64,000 bases of DNA from Thioalkalivibrio nitratireducens DSM 14787 (GTDB lineage Bacteria > Pseudomonadota > Gammaproteobacteria > Ectothiorhodospirales > Ectothiorhodospiraceae), in the NCBI RefSeq assembly GCF_000321415.2, contig NC_019902.2, forward strand, positions 1,550,001-1,614,000, given 5' to 3'. The notes beneath the pieces were generated by a model. The model worked only from the letters and a program-made list of their open reading frames with translations. It was not told where the DNA came from and made no database searches. Position 1 is the stretch's first letter; each line of letters starts with the position of its first letter. The position numbers and the translations under genes were made by a program. Shown here one piece after another: positions 9,949 through 24,520 of the stretch.

Positions 9949-11328
9949 ATGTCGTCACCCACCGAAACGCGTATCGAACAGGACAGTCTGGGGCCGGTGC
10001 GGATCCACGCGGATGCGCTCTGGGGTGCGCAGACGCAGCGCGCGGTCGACAACTTCCGGATTGCCAGGCGGCCGCTGCCCGCGCCGTTCATCCGCGCGCT
10101 CGCCCAGATCAAGGCGGCCTGCGCCGAGGTGAATCTGGAACTGGCCCTGCTCGCGCCGGAACAGGTGGAGGCGATCGTCAACGCAGCCGATGCGGTCGCA
10201 TTGGGTCAGCACCCGGACGCATTCCCGGTGGACGTGTACCAGACCGGCTCCGGTACCAGCACCAACATGAACATGAACGAGGTGATCAGTCACCTCGCGG
10301 CCGCAGCCGGTACTCCGGTGCACCCCAACGACCACGTGAACCGGGGGCAGAGTTCGAACGACGTGATCCCGACCGCGATCCACGTCGCGGCGGCGCTGGA
10401 GATCGAGGACCGTCTGCGTCCGGCTCTGCGGCATCTGATCGCGACGATCGCGAAGCGCGAGCGCGAACTCGCCAGCGTGGTGAAGACCGGCCGCACGCAC
10501 CTGATGGACGCGATGCCGCTGCGCATGGAGCAGGAGCTGTCCGGTTGGCGCACACAGCTCGAGCTGGCCGAGACCCGGGTGCAGGATGCTGAGCGGCGGC
10601 TGTGCCGGCTGGCGATCGGCGCCACTGCGGTCGGTACCGGTATCAATGCGCCCGAGCATTTCGGGGAGAAGGTCGCCAAGCGTCTCGCCCAGCGCCTGGA
10701 ACTGCCGTTCGTACGCCAGCCGAACGGTTTTGCCGCGCTGTCGAGCCAGGACACTGCGGCCGAGCTTTCCGGCCAGTTGCGGGGGCTCGCCACCACGCTG
10801 CTGAAGATCGCGAACGACCTGCGCTGGATGAACTCCGGGCCGCTGGCCGGGCTCGGCGAGATCGCGTTGCCCGCGCTGCAACCGGGCAGTTCGATCATGC
10901 CCGGCAAGGTCAACCCGGTGATTCCCGAGGCGGTGATGATGGCCTGCGTGCAGGTGACCGGCCTGGATTCGGCGGTCAGCCTGGCCGCGCAGTCCGGCAA
11001 TTTCCAGTTGAACGTGATGTTGCCGCTGATCGCCGACAACCTGCTCACGCAGATCCAGTTGCTCGCAGACGCGATGGAGCATCTCGCGGACCGGGCGATC
11101 GCGGGATTCACCGTGAATCGCGAACGCCTCGAACAGGCGCTGGCGCGCAACCCGATCCTGGTGACCGCACTGAACGCGGAGATCGGCTACGAGGCCGGGG
11201 CGCGCATCGCGAAAAAGGCCTATGCCACCGGACGGCCGATTCTGGACGTCGCCGCCGAAGAAACCGGTATCGGCCGGGATCGGCTCGCGGAGCTGCTGGA
11301 TCCCGCACAGCTGACAGGGCCGCGCTGA
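9949..11328 (+). CDS. fumC: Class II fumarate hydratase (fumarase C)
   Basis: Interconverts fumarate and malate in the TCA cycle without an iron-sulfur cluster. The 459-residue protein is full length. The lyase superfamily signature GSSIMPGKVNPVIPEA is near residues 318-333, the substrate-binding GSGTSTNMNMNEV near 99-111 and KTGRTHLMDAMP near 181-192. ATG at 9949 has GGAGAGG at the right distance. It sits divergent from purB and faces the RND remnant. Together with acnA and icd it forms a loose TCA-gene cluster within 9.2 kb. Confidence 0.96.
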   Translation: MSSPTETRIEQDSLGPVRIHADALWGAQTQRAVDNFRIARRPLPAPFIRALAQIKAACAEVNLELALLAPEQVEAIVNAADAVALGQHPDAFPVDVYQTGSGTSTNMNMNEVISHLAAAAGTPVHPNDHVNRGQSSNDVIPTAIHVAAALEIEDRLRPALRHLIATIAKRERELASVVKTGRTHLMDAMPLRMEQELSGWRTQLELAETRVQDAERRLCRLAIGATAVGTGINAPEHFGEKVAKRLAQRLELPFVRQPNGFAALSSQDTAAELSGQLRGLATTLLKIANDLRWMNSGPLAGLGEIALPALQPGSSIMPGKVNPVIPEAVMMACVQVTGLDSAVSLAAQSGNFQLNVMLPLIADNLLTQIQLLADAMEHLADRAIAGFTVNRERLEQALARNPILVTALNAEIGYEAGARIAKKAYATGRPILDVAAEETGIGRDRLAELLDPAQLTGPR

Positions 11329-11384
11329 CCGAGTCCGCCTCCGTGCATTCGTTTGCGGGAGATGGGCAGGGGCGGGGCTTTGCT

Positions 11385-11410
11385 CCCCTTTCCCGCAAGC
11401 GGGAGAGGGG
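11385..11410. repeat. Intergenic stem-loop (possible dispersed repeat or fumC terminator)
   Basis: Twelve-base arms CCCCTTTCCCGC and GCGGGAGAGGGG with an AA loop pair with one G-U. The sequence type, 'cccctttcccgc aa gcgggagagggg' continuing into a G-rich gcgggggtgagg, resembles a dispersed intergenic repeat seen in many high-GC Proteobacteria. It also lies 57 bases after fumC and could end its transcript, though no T-run follows. Confidence 0.5.
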
Positions 11411-11462
11411 GCGGGGGTGAGGATGGGTGCAGTGTGGCGGGGCCGTGCACTTTTTCTTCCCC

Positions 11463-12476
11463 CGTGACCCACAGTGCGATCATCGCGCCCAGAACCGCGA
11501 CGACGACCGAGAGCAGGACGGCTGCAGGCATCGACCAGCTTTCGTACAGGGCTACGAGGAACAGGTAGGCGAACAGCACCGCCAGCGCGAGCACGATCAC
11601 CGTCTGCCCTCCGGCCTCCTTCTCCTGCAGCGAGGTGCCGGTCCATTCGAAGCCGAACCCTGTCGGCAGGGTTTCGTCCGAGAGCGTTTCCATCGCGGCC
11701 AGCGCGTCTCCGGAACTGCGTCCGGGGGCCGGGGTTCCGCTGATGCTCACGCTGCGGTAGTTGTTGTAGCGTTGCAGCAATTGCGGCCCCAGGATCAACT
11801 CGGGCTCCGCAAGCGCGCGCAGCGAAACCATCTCGCCCTGGTCGTTGCGGACGTGGATTCGAAACACGTCGTCAAACTGTGCGCGGTCCACCTCGTCGCC
11901 CTGCACATTGACCTGCCAGACCCGGCCGAAACGGTTGAAGTCGTTCACGTAGGCACCGCCCAGCGTCGTCTGGAGCGCGGCAAAGATGTCGCCGATCTGC
12001 ACGCCCAGGGCCTGCGCCTTGTCGCGGTCGATGTCCAGGAACACCTGCGGGTTGTCGGTCGCCCAGGTCGAGTACACCGCGTGCAGGTCCGGGTGCTGGT
12101 TGGCCGCGAACACCAGGCCGCGCATCGCCGCGGCCAGTTCGTCGGGTGAGCGCCCGAGCAGATCCTGGAGCTGATAGTCGAACCCGCCGCCGGTACCGAG
12201 GCCGACGATCGGCGGCAGGTTGAACGGCATCACCCGGGCCTCGGGGATCGCGTTCGCATCGGCCGCCAGTCGCGCGATCGCCGCGTCCACTCCCAGGTCC
12301 GCGGTCCTGCGCTCCTCGAACGGCTTCAGGCGGCCGATCAGGAACGCGCTGTTGGGTTGCACCGCGCCATCCAGGATGCTGAAGCCGGTGACGGACAGCA
12401 CATCCTGCACTGCGGGGTCGGCGCCCGCAATCTGCTCGACCTGCTGCACGACCTCCAGCGTACGGTTGACCGAGGC
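11463..12476 (-). pseudogene. Internal fragment of an RND (HAE1/AcrB-type) efflux pump
   Basis: About 338 codons of the minus strand encode a clean internal part of an AcrB-like inner-membrane efflux pump: ASVNRTLEVVQQVEQIAG, DVLSVTGFSILDG, QPNSAFLIGRLKPFEER, GGAYVNDFNRFGRVWQV, VSLRALAEPELILGP, then the membrane segment VIVLALAVLFAYLFLVALYE and SVVVAVLGAMIALWVTG. Complete pumps have about 1040 residues; here the porter-domain start and at least the last 150 residues are missing, and there is no start codon. Similarity stops abruptly at about 12476 (near the acnA end) and 11463 (near the stem-loop). The frame has stayed open, so the decay is recent or the deletion clean. It interrupts an otherwise conserved housekeeping block. 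Confidence 0.85.
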
Positions 12477-12560
12477 CGTTCTCCTGGCACGCGGGTAGCG
12501 CGTCCTGCCGCCAGGCCGGCTCGGGCCACGCTCGGGCCTGCCCGAAGGGGAACGAGCAGC

Positions 12561-12578
12561 CCCGTGCCGCGGCACGGG
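12561..12578. terminator. GC-rich perfect palindrome after acnA
   Basis: CCCGTGCCG/CGGCACGGG is an 18-base perfect palindrome 35 bases beyond the acnA stop codon. It could form a terminator-like hairpin for the minus-strand transcript, but no T-run follows. Confidence 0.35.
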
Positions 12579-12612
12579 CCGAACCGCCCGTGCACGGCGA
12601 CGACCGGCGGGA

Positions 12613-15363
<2,751 letters not shown>

Positions 15364-15379
15364 GAGGCGGGTTCCGTAT

Positions 15380-16009
15380 TCAGGTGTTGAGTCGGTGCAG
15401 CAGGTCACGGGCCTCGGAGATCAGCCGGTTGCGGCCGAACAGCAGCTTCCAGCGGGAGCCTCCGGCCTGACGCCAGAGGACCGCGGCGCGGATGCCCGCG
15501 AGCAGGGTCGCACGGATGCGTGCGGCGACACCCGGGTTGGAGAGGTGGGTCTGCTCGCCCTGCACGATGATCCGGGGTCCAAGCGAGGAGATGGTTTCCT
15601 GGTAGACCTCGGCGAGCCGCGCGATCACGCTTTCGTGGGCCAGGTTAAAGTATTCCACTTGGCGTTCCGCGCCCTGCAGCCCATCGCCGAGTGCCTGGAG
15701 CATCTCGGGCCGGGCCTGCAGCTTGCGTTCCAGGAAGATCAGGCCGATCGCATAGCGGGTGATCTCCATGTCCGGCGGCTTGCCGCCGGATTTCAGCTGG
15801 ACCTCGATGCGTTCGAGCCCGGTGCGCAGGTTGGCCTCGCCGCGATAGATCGCGGCGGGGGTTTCTGCGTCGAAGGCGAACAGGCTGCCGACGAGCACCT
15901 CGAATTCGTGCTCGTCGCAGTACCCGCGCCAGGCGAGATCCTTGACCACGGAGGCGGCCTGGAAGATCGCCGCCAGTGCCAGGGCTCGATTGTAGTCGCT
16001 GCGCTCCAA
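15380..16009 (-). CDS. hflD: High-frequency lysogenisation protein HflD (DUF489)
   Basis: A 209-residue, all-helical protein. In E. coli HflD is a peripheral membrane protein that binds lambda CII; its native role is unclear. Family features: [19 protein letters not shown] at the N-terminus, a middle helix [16 protein letters not shown], and [23 protein letters not shown] near the C-terminus. No ATG or GTG fits; a TTG at 16009 ([10 protein letters not shown]) gives the usual length of about 210, so a TTG start is proposed. It lies 38 bases after mnmA, the same mnmA-hflD pair as in E. coli. Confidence 0.88.
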   Translation of the reverse strand: MERSDYNRALALAAIFQAASVVKDLAWRGYCDEHEFEVLVGSLFAFDAETPAAIYRGEANLRTGLERIEVQLKSGGKPPDMEITRYAIGLIFLERKLQARPEMLQALGDGLQGAERQVEYFNLAHESVIARLAEVYQETISSLGPRIIVQGEQTHLSNPGVAARIRATLLAGIRAAVLWRQAGGSRWKLLFGRNRLISEARDLLHRLNT

Positions 16010-16047
16010 GGGTGACCGTTTTCGCTTTGCGTGGAATCCGGGCGCTA

Positions 16048-17163
16048 CTATACCGGATCCGGGCTGCCGGACTCGCTGCAGGCCGCTCTGATCACGGCCC
16101 CGCCGAGACATTCCCGGTCGCGGTAGAACACGATCGACTGCCCCGGCGTGACCGCCCGCTGCGGGGTTTCGAACCGCACCTGCAGCTCGTTCGCGTCGAT
16201 CCGGGTGATCCGGGCCGCCTGCAGCGGCTGGCGGTGCCGGATGCGTGCGCTCAGCGGCGCGCCCACGGCGGGTGTCCCGAGGATCCAGTGGGGATCCACC
16301 GCGCTCAGGCCGGTGCTCAGCAGTAGCGGGTGGTCGGCGCCTTGCGCAACGATCAGGCGGTTGCCCGCGGTGTCCTTCCCGACCACGTACCACGGCGCAT
16401 CGCCGGCGCCTTCGACGCCGCCGATGCCCAGCCCCTGGCGCTGGCCCAGGGTGAAGTACATCAGGCCGGGGTGCTGCCCGAGCACCCGGCCTTCCGGGGT
16501 ACAGATCTCGCCCGGTGCTGCCCTCAGGTAGCGCGACAGGAAGTCGCGGAACCGCTTCTCCCCGATGAAGCAGATACCGGTGCTGTCCTTGCGCGAATGG
16601 TTTGGCAGTCCCAGCGCGCGTGCCTGGGCGCGGACGTCGGACTTCAGCCACTCCCCCAGCGGAAACAGCGCAGCGTGCAGCTGCTCCTGGTCCAGCCCGT
16701 ACAGGAAATAGGTCTGGTCCTTGCCTTCGTCCTCCGCGCGCAGCAGGCGGCTGCCGTGCCCCGTGTGCTGCACCGCCGCATAGTGGCCGGTGGCTACGTG
16801 CTCTGCACCCAGGCGCCGGGCGTGATCGAGCAGGGCCGGAAACTTGATCTCGCGGTTGCAGAGGATGTCGGGGTTTGGCGTGCGCCCGGCCTCGTATTCG
16901 TCGAGAAAACGCGCGAACACCCGGTGCCAGTAGTCGGCCGCGTAGTTCGCCTTGTGCAGCGGGATTTCCAGAATCCCGGCGACCTCGCGCGCCATGTCCA
17001 TGTCGGCCTCGGCCGCGCAGTACCCCGGCTCGTCGTCTTCCTCCCAGTTCTTCATGAACAGGCCCTCGACGACGTACCCGGCGTGCAGCAGTCGCGCTGC
17101 GGCCAACGCCGAGTCCACCCCACCGGACAGCCCGACGATGACCTTGCCGCGTCGCGAGTTCAT
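16048..17163 (-). CDS. mnmA: tRNA 2-thiouridylase MnmA
   Basis: Places sulfur on uridine 34 of tRNA-Lys, -Glu and -Gln, with sulfur delivered by the Tus relay. The 371-residue protein has the PP-loop SGGVDSAL (residues 13-20) and both catalytic cysteines: Cys102 ([12 protein letters not shown]) and Cys198 ([12 protein letters not shown]). The length matches the family. It lies between nudJ (58 bases) and hflD (38 bases) on the same strand, an order conserved in Gammaproteobacteria. Confidence 0.97.
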   Translation of the reverse strand: MNSRRGKVIVGLSGGVDSALAAARLLHAGYVVEGLFMKNWEEDDEPGYCAAEADMDMAREVAGILEIPLHKANYAADYWHRVFARFLDEYEAGRTPNPDILCNREIKFPALLDHARRLGAEHVATGHYAAVQHTGHGSRLLRAEDEGKDQTYFLYGLDQEQLHAALFPLGEWLKSDVRAQARALGLPNHSRKDSTGICFIGEKRFRDFLSRYLRAAPGEICTPEGRVLGQHPGLMYFTLGQRQGLGIGGVEGAGDAPWYVVGKDTAGNRLIVAQGADHPLLLSTGLSAVDPHWILGTPAVGAPLSARIRHRQPLQAARITRIDANELQVRFETPQRAVTPGQSIVFYRDRECLGGAVIRAACSESGSPDPV

Positions 17164-17221
17164 GCGTCGTCCCCGGCACGGGCCTTTGCATCCCGGCGCG
17201 AGGGGTTGCGGAAGGGCGGCA

Positions 17222-17674
17222 TCACGGTGCCCGAAACAGGGTGCCGACGGTGTCCAGCGGGAGCCGTACGCCTTGTGTGAACCTTTCCAGCGAACGCTGG
17301 ACCAGGGGGCTGCGCAATGGCCATTCTCGGACCTGGTCCGGAGTCAGCCAGTGTGTCGCGAGGATGGCCGGATCGCGGGCCGCAGTGTCGGGCAGTGGGC
17401 CGGTACGCCCGGTAAAGGCGACCCGGAGCGTCACCGCCCCGGTGGGGAGGGCCAGCAGGTCGCAGCCGAGCCAGGCCTCGGGCAGGAAGTCCAGGCCGGT
17501 CTCCTCGCGGACCTCACGGATCACCGCGGTGCGCAGATCCTCTCCCTCCTCGAGGTGCCCAGCCGGCTGGTTCAGCACATTCCGTCCGCCGTCGGCCTCC
17601 TCGACGAAGAGGAACCGGCCGGCATCCGCGATCACCGCCGCGACGGTGACGTGGCAGCGCAGACGTTCGGTCAT
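17222..17674 (-). CDS. nudJ: Nudix hydrolase NudJ-like
   Basis: A 150-residue Nudix pyrophosphohydrolase. The Nudix box runs from Gly39 to Leu61 (GHLEEGEDL..REVREETGL) with all the metal-binding glutamates. E. coli NudJ hydrolyses HMP-PP and nucleoside diphosphates or triphosphates. The frame is open to 17734, but ATG at 17674 (MTERLRCHVTVAAV) corresponds to the family N-terminus. The name rests on the position next to mnmA and hflD, which is the same as in E. coli; substrate is not readable from the sequence. Confidence 0.88.
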   Translation of the reverse strand: MTERLRCHVTVAAVIADAGRFLFVEEADGGRNVLNQPAGHLEEGEDLRTAVIREVREETGLDFLPEAWLGCDLLALPTGAVTLRVAFTGRTGPLPDTAARDPAILATHWLTPDQVREWPLRSPLVQRSLERFTQGVRLPLDTVGTLFRAP

Positions 17675-17763
17675 GAAACGTTCCGGATCCGGTAGGGCGG
17701 CATCATCCTGCACATGATAACGCGGGCAGGCCACCCCTGCCGTGAAGGGGATCGAGGTTCTAG

Positions 17764-17769
17764 TATAAT
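17764..17769 (+). promoter_or_regulatory. -10 element TATAAT of the icd promoter
   Basis: A perfect TATAAT with an upstream TAG, 37 bases before the icd ATG. The region 17 bases further upstream (CGTGAA) is a poor -35. Confidence 0.6.
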
Positions 17770-17806
17770 CGCCTCCGACTCACCCCTTCCGAGCACTGGA
17801 GCTGCC

Positions 17807-19090
17807 ATGGCCTACGAACACATCAAGATTCCCGCCGGCGCCGAGCCGATTTCCGTCGATGCCCATGGCGTACTGCAGGTTCCGGATCAGCCGATTGTCC
17901 CGTTCATCGAGGGCGACGGCATCGGGGTCGATATCACCCCGGTGATGCAGCGTGTCGTCGACGCGGCGGTCGAGAAGGCCTACGGCGGCAAGCGCAGGAT
18001 CGCCTGGATGGAAGTGTATGCCGGGGAGAAGGCCAACGCCGTCTACGGCGCGAACACCTGGCTGCCGGCAGAGACGCTGGACGTGGTGCGCGACTACGTG
18101 GTCTCGATCAAGGGGCCTCTGACCACGCCGGTCGGCGGCGGTATCCGCTCGCTGAACGTGGCCCTGCGTCAGCAGTTGGATCTCTATGTCTGCCTGCGTC
18201 CGGTTCGCTACTATCCGGGTACGCCGAGCCCTGTGAAGGAGCCGGAGAAGACCGACATGGTGATCTTCCGGGAGAACTCGGAGGACATCTACGCCGGAAT
18301 CGAATACGAGTCGGGTACGGCAGAGGCGCGCAAGATCATCGACTTCCTGCAGAACGAGATGGGGGTGACCAAGATCCGCTTCCCCGATACCGCGGGCATC
18401 GGGATCAAGCCGGTCTCCAGCGAGGGCACGAAGCGCCTGGTACGCAAGGCGATCCAGTATGCGATCGACAACGACCGCCGGTCAGTCACCCTGGTGCACA
18501 AAGGCAACATCATGAAGTTCACCGAGGGCGCGTTCAAGAACTGGGGCTACGAACTGGCACGCGAGGAGTTCGGGGCCGAGGAGATCGACGGCGGCCCCTG
18601 GTGCAGCCTGCGGAATCCGAAGACGGGATCCGAGATCATCGTCAAGGACGTGATCGCCGACGCGTTCCTGCAGCAGATCCTGCTGCGCCCCGACGAGTAC
18701 GACGTGATCGCCACGCTGAACCTCAATGGCGACTATATTTCCGACGCGCTCGCGGCGCAGGTGGGCGGCATCGGCATCGCGCCGGGTGCGAACCTGTCCG
18801 ACACCGTCGCGATGTTCGAGGCCACGCACGGGACCGCCCCGAAATACGCGGGCCAGGACAAGGTGAACCCCGGTTCGCTGATCCTGTCTGCGGAGATGAT
18901 GCTGCGGCACATGGGCTGGACCGAGGCCGCCGACGGGATCGTACGCGGGATGGGCGGGGCGATCAGCGCCCGGGAGGTCACCTACGACTTCGCGCGCCTG
19001 ATTCCCGGGGTCGAACCCGTGTCCTGCTCCGGCTTCGGCGCCGCGGTGATCGCGCGGATGGGTCCCGAGGATACATCCACTGGCCAGTAG
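17807..19090 (+). CDS. icd: Isocitrate dehydrogenase, NADP-dependent
   Basis: Oxidises isocitrate to 2-oxoglutarate and CO2 in the TCA cycle. The 427-residue protein matches E. coli Icd (416). The substrate loop [13 protein letters not shown] holds Ser115, equivalent to the regulatory serine phosphorylated by AceK in E. coli. [17 protein letters not shown] near residue 342 carries the Lys-Tyr pair typical of NADP rather than NAD enzymes. The frame is open to 17714, but ATG at 17807 has GGAG upstream and follows a TATAAT promoter. Divergent from nudJ, as in the E. coli neighbourhood. Confidence 0.97.
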   Translation: MAYEHIKIPAGAEPISVDAHGVLQVPDQPIVPFIEGDGIGVDITPVMQRVVDAAVEKAYGGKRRIAWMEVYAGEKANAVYGANTWLPAETLDVVRDYVVSIKGPLTTPVGGGIRSLNVALRQQLDLYVCLRPVRYYPGTPSPVKEPEKTDMVIFRENSEDIYAGIEYESGTAEARKIIDFLQNEMGVTKIRFPDTAGIGIKPVSSEGTKRLVRKAIQYAIDNDRRSVTLVHKGNIMKFTEGAFKNWGYELAREEFGAEEIDGGPWCSLRNPKTGSEIIVKDVIADAFLQQILLRPDEYDVIATLNLNGDYISDALAAQVGGIGIAPGANLSDTVAMFEATHGTAPKYAGQDKVNPGSLILSAEMMLRHMGWTEAADGIVRGMGGAISAREVTYDFARLIPGVEPVSCSGFGAAVIARMGPEDTSTGQ

Positions 19091-19196
19091 TTCACGGAAG
19101 GGGGATAGAGTTTGCGGTCTATTTGTCTATGTCGAGTGACTCACCGAAGATGCAGTAGCGGCACCGAGGGGATGCCGGCGGGAAGCTGAAGCGACC

Positions 19197-19520
19197 ATGA
19201 CGGATCCAAAACACAGAACCGGCGTCGACGAGTCGATCGCCGTCGACGAATCCCGGCCGGAACTCAAGCCGCCCCGGAGATTCAAGGTCGTGCTGATCAA
19301 CGATGACTACACGCCGATGGAGTTCGTGGTCGAAGTACTGGAGACGTTCTTCGCCATGGACCGGGAGAGGGCAACGCGGGTGATGCTGCACGTGCATACC
19401 CGCGGCAAGGGCGTCTGCGGGATCTTCAGCCGCGATGTCGCGGAGACCAAAGTCGCGCAGGTCAACGACTACGCTCGCCACCACCAGCACCCACTGCTAT
19501 GTTCGATGGAGGAGGCCTGA
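19197..19520 (+). CDS. clpS: ClpS adaptor of the ClpAP protease
   Basis: Delivers N-degron substrates to ClpA. The 107-residue protein has a disordered N-terminus (1-24) and the ClpS core from residue 25: [21 protein letters not shown], the binding pocket for N-terminal Leu/Phe/Trp/Tyr, and [20 protein letters not shown]. It lies five bases before clpA, with which it must form an operon. The 106-base leader after icd holds no obvious promoter. Confidence 0.96.
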   Translation: MTDPKHRTGVDESIAVDESRPELKPPRRFKVVLINDDYTPMEFVVEVLETFFAMDRERATRVMLHVHTRGKGVCGIFSRDVAETKVAQVNDYARHHQHPLLCSMEEA

Positions 19521-19525
19521 CCCCG

Positions 19526-21808
<2,283 letters not shown>

Positions 21809-21835
21809 CGCGGCTGCGCGCGGGGCTCCGCCCGC

Positions 21836-22054
21836 TTACTTGTTGCGGTAGACGATGCGACCCTTGGTGAGATCGTAGGGGGTCATCTGCACGATGACCT
21901 TGTCGCCGCGCAGGATGCGGATGTAGTGCTTGCGCATCTTGCCGGAGATATGGGCGGTGATCACATGCCCGTTCTCGAGTTCCACGCGGAACATCGTGTT
22001 GGGCAAGGTTTCGACCACGGTTCCCTCGAGTTCGATCTCGTCTTCCTTCGCCAT
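21836..22054 (-). CDS. infA: Translation initiation factor IF-1
   Basis: A 72-residue OB-fold protein that binds the ribosomal A site during initiation. The sequence is canonical from [11 protein letters not shown] to GRIVYRNK. Its position next to clpA is the same as in E. coli and many other Gammaproteobacteria. Confidence 0.98.
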   Translation of the reverse strand: MAKEDEIELEGTVVETLPNTMFRVELENGHVITAHISGKMRKHYIRILRGDKVIVQMTPYDLTKGRIVYRNK

Positions 22055-22291
22055 GCAAGTCCTCTCTGATGTAATCCGGGATGCGACATTATGCGGATGC
22101 GCGCCCGGAACTCAAGAGAACCGGCGATCGCTGGCCCAAACGCGTGGCAGCAAGGCAGCGTCACCGGCACGCGCGTGCCGCAGGTCGGCGCCTCCCGTGC
22201 ACGCCGGGTGCGGTCCCTCTGCCAAGGGTTTGCCGCCCCGGATTTGATGGGCATACACTACGCCCACCTTGAGCGGCGTCGCAGGTCAGCA
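22055..22291. other. Divergent interval infA / fabD
   Basis: The 237 bases must hold promoters for both genes, but I could not pick a clear -10/-35 pair; CATACACTACG near 22251 is a possible + strand -10 region. I looked for a tRNA here, because E. coli has serW close to infA, and found none. Confidence 0.4.
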
Positions 22292-23233
22292 ATGGATACG
22301 CAGTGGGCAGTGGTGTTCCCGGGTCAGGGGTCGCAGTCGGTCGGCATGCTCGACGAACTGGGCCGGACATGGCCCGTAGTCCGCGATACCTTTCGCGAGG
22401 CATCCGATGCGCTAGGGGCCGATCTCTGGGACCTGACCCAGAACGGCCCGGCCGAACAGCTGAACCGCACCGAGAACACGCAACCCGCGATGCTCGCCGC
22501 CGGCGTTGCGGCCTGGCGTGTTCTCACGACCGAGGTTCCGGACATGCCGGCGCTGGCTGCCGGGCACAGCCTGGGAGAGTACAGCGCGCTGGTGGCGGCG
22601 GATGCGCTGGATTTCCCGGACGCGGTCAGGCTGGTGCGCGAGAGGGCGCTGGCGATGCAGGACGCGGTCGTGGAGGGTGCCGGCGCGATGGCGGCGATCC
22701 TCGGAATGGACGACGATGCGGTTCAGGCCTTGTGCGACGCGCAGGCCGGTGGCGAGGTGCTCGAGCCGGTCAATTTCAACTCGCCCGGGCAGGTTGTGAT
22801 CGCAGGTACCGCCGCGGCGGTCGATCGCGCGCTGGCGGCCGCGTCCTCCACGGGCGCCCGCAAGGCCGTGCGTCTGCCGGTTTCGGTCCCTTCGCATTGT
22901 GCGCTGATGCGCCCGGCAGCGGAACGCCTGCGCAGTGCGCTGCAGAGCGTCGATTTGCGCATGCCGCGTATTCCCGTGCTGCACAATGTCAGCGCCGCTC
23001 CGGTGGACAGCGTGGAGGCGCTGCGCGAGATTCTGGCGGAACAGCTCTATCGACCGGTACGGTGGGTCGAGACCGTGCAAGCGATGCGCGCCAGGGGAGT
23101 GCAGACGCTGGTCGAAGCTGGCCCGGGGCGGGTGCTGACAGGACTGGCGAAGCGTATCGACCGCGACCTCGCGCTACTGGAGATCAGCAACGCCGAGAGC
23201 CTGGCCAAGAGCGTGGCGGCCCTGCAGGCCTGA
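22292..23233 (+). CDS. fabD: Malonyl-CoA:ACP transacylase
   Basis: Loads malonate from CoA onto acyl carrier protein, the entry to fatty acid synthesis. The 313-residue protein has FPGQGSQSVGM at residues 9-19, the nucleophile Ser93 in GHSLGEYSAL, and the His in VPSHCALM (about 205). The frame is open upstream, but ATG at 22292 begins the usual N-terminus MDTQWAVVFPGQG. It opens a co-directional series with fabG, acpP and fabF. Unusually, fabH does not precede it; infA does. Confidence 0.97.
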   Translation: MDTQWAVVFPGQGSQSVGMLDELGRTWPVVRDTFREASDALGADLWDLTQNGPAEQLNRTENTQPAMLAAGVAAWRVLTTEVPDMPALAAGHSLGEYSALVAADALDFPDAVRLVRERALAMQDAVVEGAGAMAAILGMDDDAVQALCDAQAGGEVLEPVNFNSPGQVVIAGTAAAVDRALAAASSTGARKAVRLPVSVPSHCALMRPAAERLRSALQSVDLRMPRIPVLHNVSAAPVDSVEALREILAEQLYRPVRWVETVQAMRARGVQTLVEAGPGRVLTGLAKRIDRDLALLEISNAESLAKSVAALQA

Positions 23234-23283
23234 CCGGCCCGATCGCGTTCCATCACACGAGCATCGAGCAGAGAAAACGAGCG

Positions 23284-24021
23284 ATGACCGACAGGAAAGG
23301 GGCGGCCCTGATCACCGGCGCGAGTCGCGGGATCGGAGCCGCGATTGCAAGGCGCTTGGCCGAGGACGGCTGGCTGGTGATCGGCACCGCGACGTCGGCG
23401 CCCGGCGCCGACAGGATCTCCGCGGCGCTGGCCGACGTCGGCGGACGCGGTCTGGTGATGGACGTTATCGACGCCGCGTCGGTGCAGGCGGCGCTGAACG
23501 ACATCCAGGCGCGGGAAGGCACGATCGAGGTGTTGGTGAACAACGCCGGCATCACCCGCGACAACCTGCTGATGCGCATGAAGGACGAAGAGTGGGACAG
23601 CATCATCGACACCAACCTCACTGCGGCGGTGCGCCTGACCCAGAAGGTGCTGAAGCCAATGATGAAGGCCCGGAACGGCCGCATCATCCTGATCGGTTCG
23701 GTGGTCGGATCGAGCGGGAACGCCGGGCAGACGAACTATGCCGCTGCAAAGGCAGGGCTGGCGGGATTCGCCCGGGCGCTGGCCCGCGAGGTCGGCAGCC
23801 GCAACATCACCGTGAATACGGTGGCTCCGGGGTTCATCGACACCGACATGACGCGCGAACTCGGTGACGAGACCCGGGCGAAACTGCTCGAGGGAATCCC
23901 ACTCGGGCGTCTGGGCGCCCCCGAGGAGATCGCGGCCGCGGTCGCTTTTCTCGCATCCCGGGATGCGGGGTATATTACCGGCGAGACGCTGCATGTGAAC
24001 GGCGGCATGTTCATGCATTGA
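23284..24021 (+). CDS. fabG: 3-oxoacyl-[acyl-carrier-protein] reductase
   Basis: NADPH-dependent reduction of 3-oxoacyl-ACP. A 245-residue short-chain dehydrogenase with cofactor motif TGASRGIG (residues 11-18), NNAGITRD, and catalytic Tyr152/Lys156 in NYAAAKAG. Starts at ATG 23284, 50 bases after fabD. The C-terminus (GETLHVNGGMFMH) is typical for FabG. Confidence 0.97.
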   Translation: MTDRKGAALITGASRGIGAAIARRLAEDGWLVIGTATSAPGADRISAALADVGGRGLVMDVIDAASVQAALNDIQAREGTIEVLVNNAGITRDNLLMRMKDEEWDSIIDTNLTAAVRLTQKVLKPMMKARNGRIILIGSVVGSSGNAGQTNYAAAKAGLAGFARALAREVGSRNITVNTVAPGFIDTDMTRELGDETRAKLLEGIPLGRLGAPEEIAAAVAFLASRDAGYITGETLHVNGGMFMH

Positions 24022-24128
24022 CCACAGTGGTTCCCGGAACCGCAGGCCGCCGCTGACGCGGCCCGGTACCGGGTGGATCGTGCCCCGGCGCAGGCTGCAC
24101 TGTACTGGATCGCACGGGGGGTTTTCAC

Positions 24129-24134
24129 TAGAAT
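24129..24134 (+). promoter_or_regulatory. -10-like element TAGAAT upstream of acpP
   Basis: CACTAGAATGGCGC, 46 bases before the acpP start codon. A separate promoter would fit the very high expression of acyl carrier protein. The possible -35 (CTGGAT, 24105-24110, 18 bases away) is weak. Confidence 0.45.
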
Positions 24135-24179
24135 GGCGCTCGAAAATTGACCGCCATACACCCAAAGGGGATGTCGTAG

Positions 24180-24419
24180 ATGAGCAGCATTGAAGAACGC
24201 GTCAAGAAGATCGTGGTTGAGCAATTGGGCGCCAAGGAAGAGGACGTTACGGATTCCGCCTCTTTCGTCGAGGATCTGGGTGCCGACTCGCTCGACACCG
24301 TGGAGCTGGTGATGGCGCTCGAGGAGGAGTTCGAGACGGAAATCCCGGACGAACAGGCCGAGAAGATCACGACCGTGCAGCAGGCGATCGACTACATCAA
24401 GGCGCACATGAAGGACTGA
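24180..24419 (+). CDS. acpP: Acyl carrier protein
   Basis: Carries growing acyl chains on a phosphopantetheine arm attached to Ser37 in the canonical [10 protein letters not shown] motif. The 79-residue acidic protein has the standard four-helix sequence. Its place between fabG and fabF is the conserved one. Confidence 0.98.
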   Translation: MSSIEERVKKIVVEQLGAKEEDVTDSASFVEDLGADSLDTVELVMALEEEFETEIPDEQAEKITTVQQAIDYIKAHMKD

Positions 24420-24520
24420 TCGAGGCCGGGTGCCGGCTTTTCCGATGGATACCGAAGCATGGGCCGCTCGCGAAGCCTCGGGGTGGCCCTTGTTTCATTC
24501 AGTTCTGAGGGAGAATTCAA

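Noticed and set aside
22055-22291. Possible tRNA-Ser next to infA
   Set aside because: No T-loop consensus or acceptor stem could be found on either strand.
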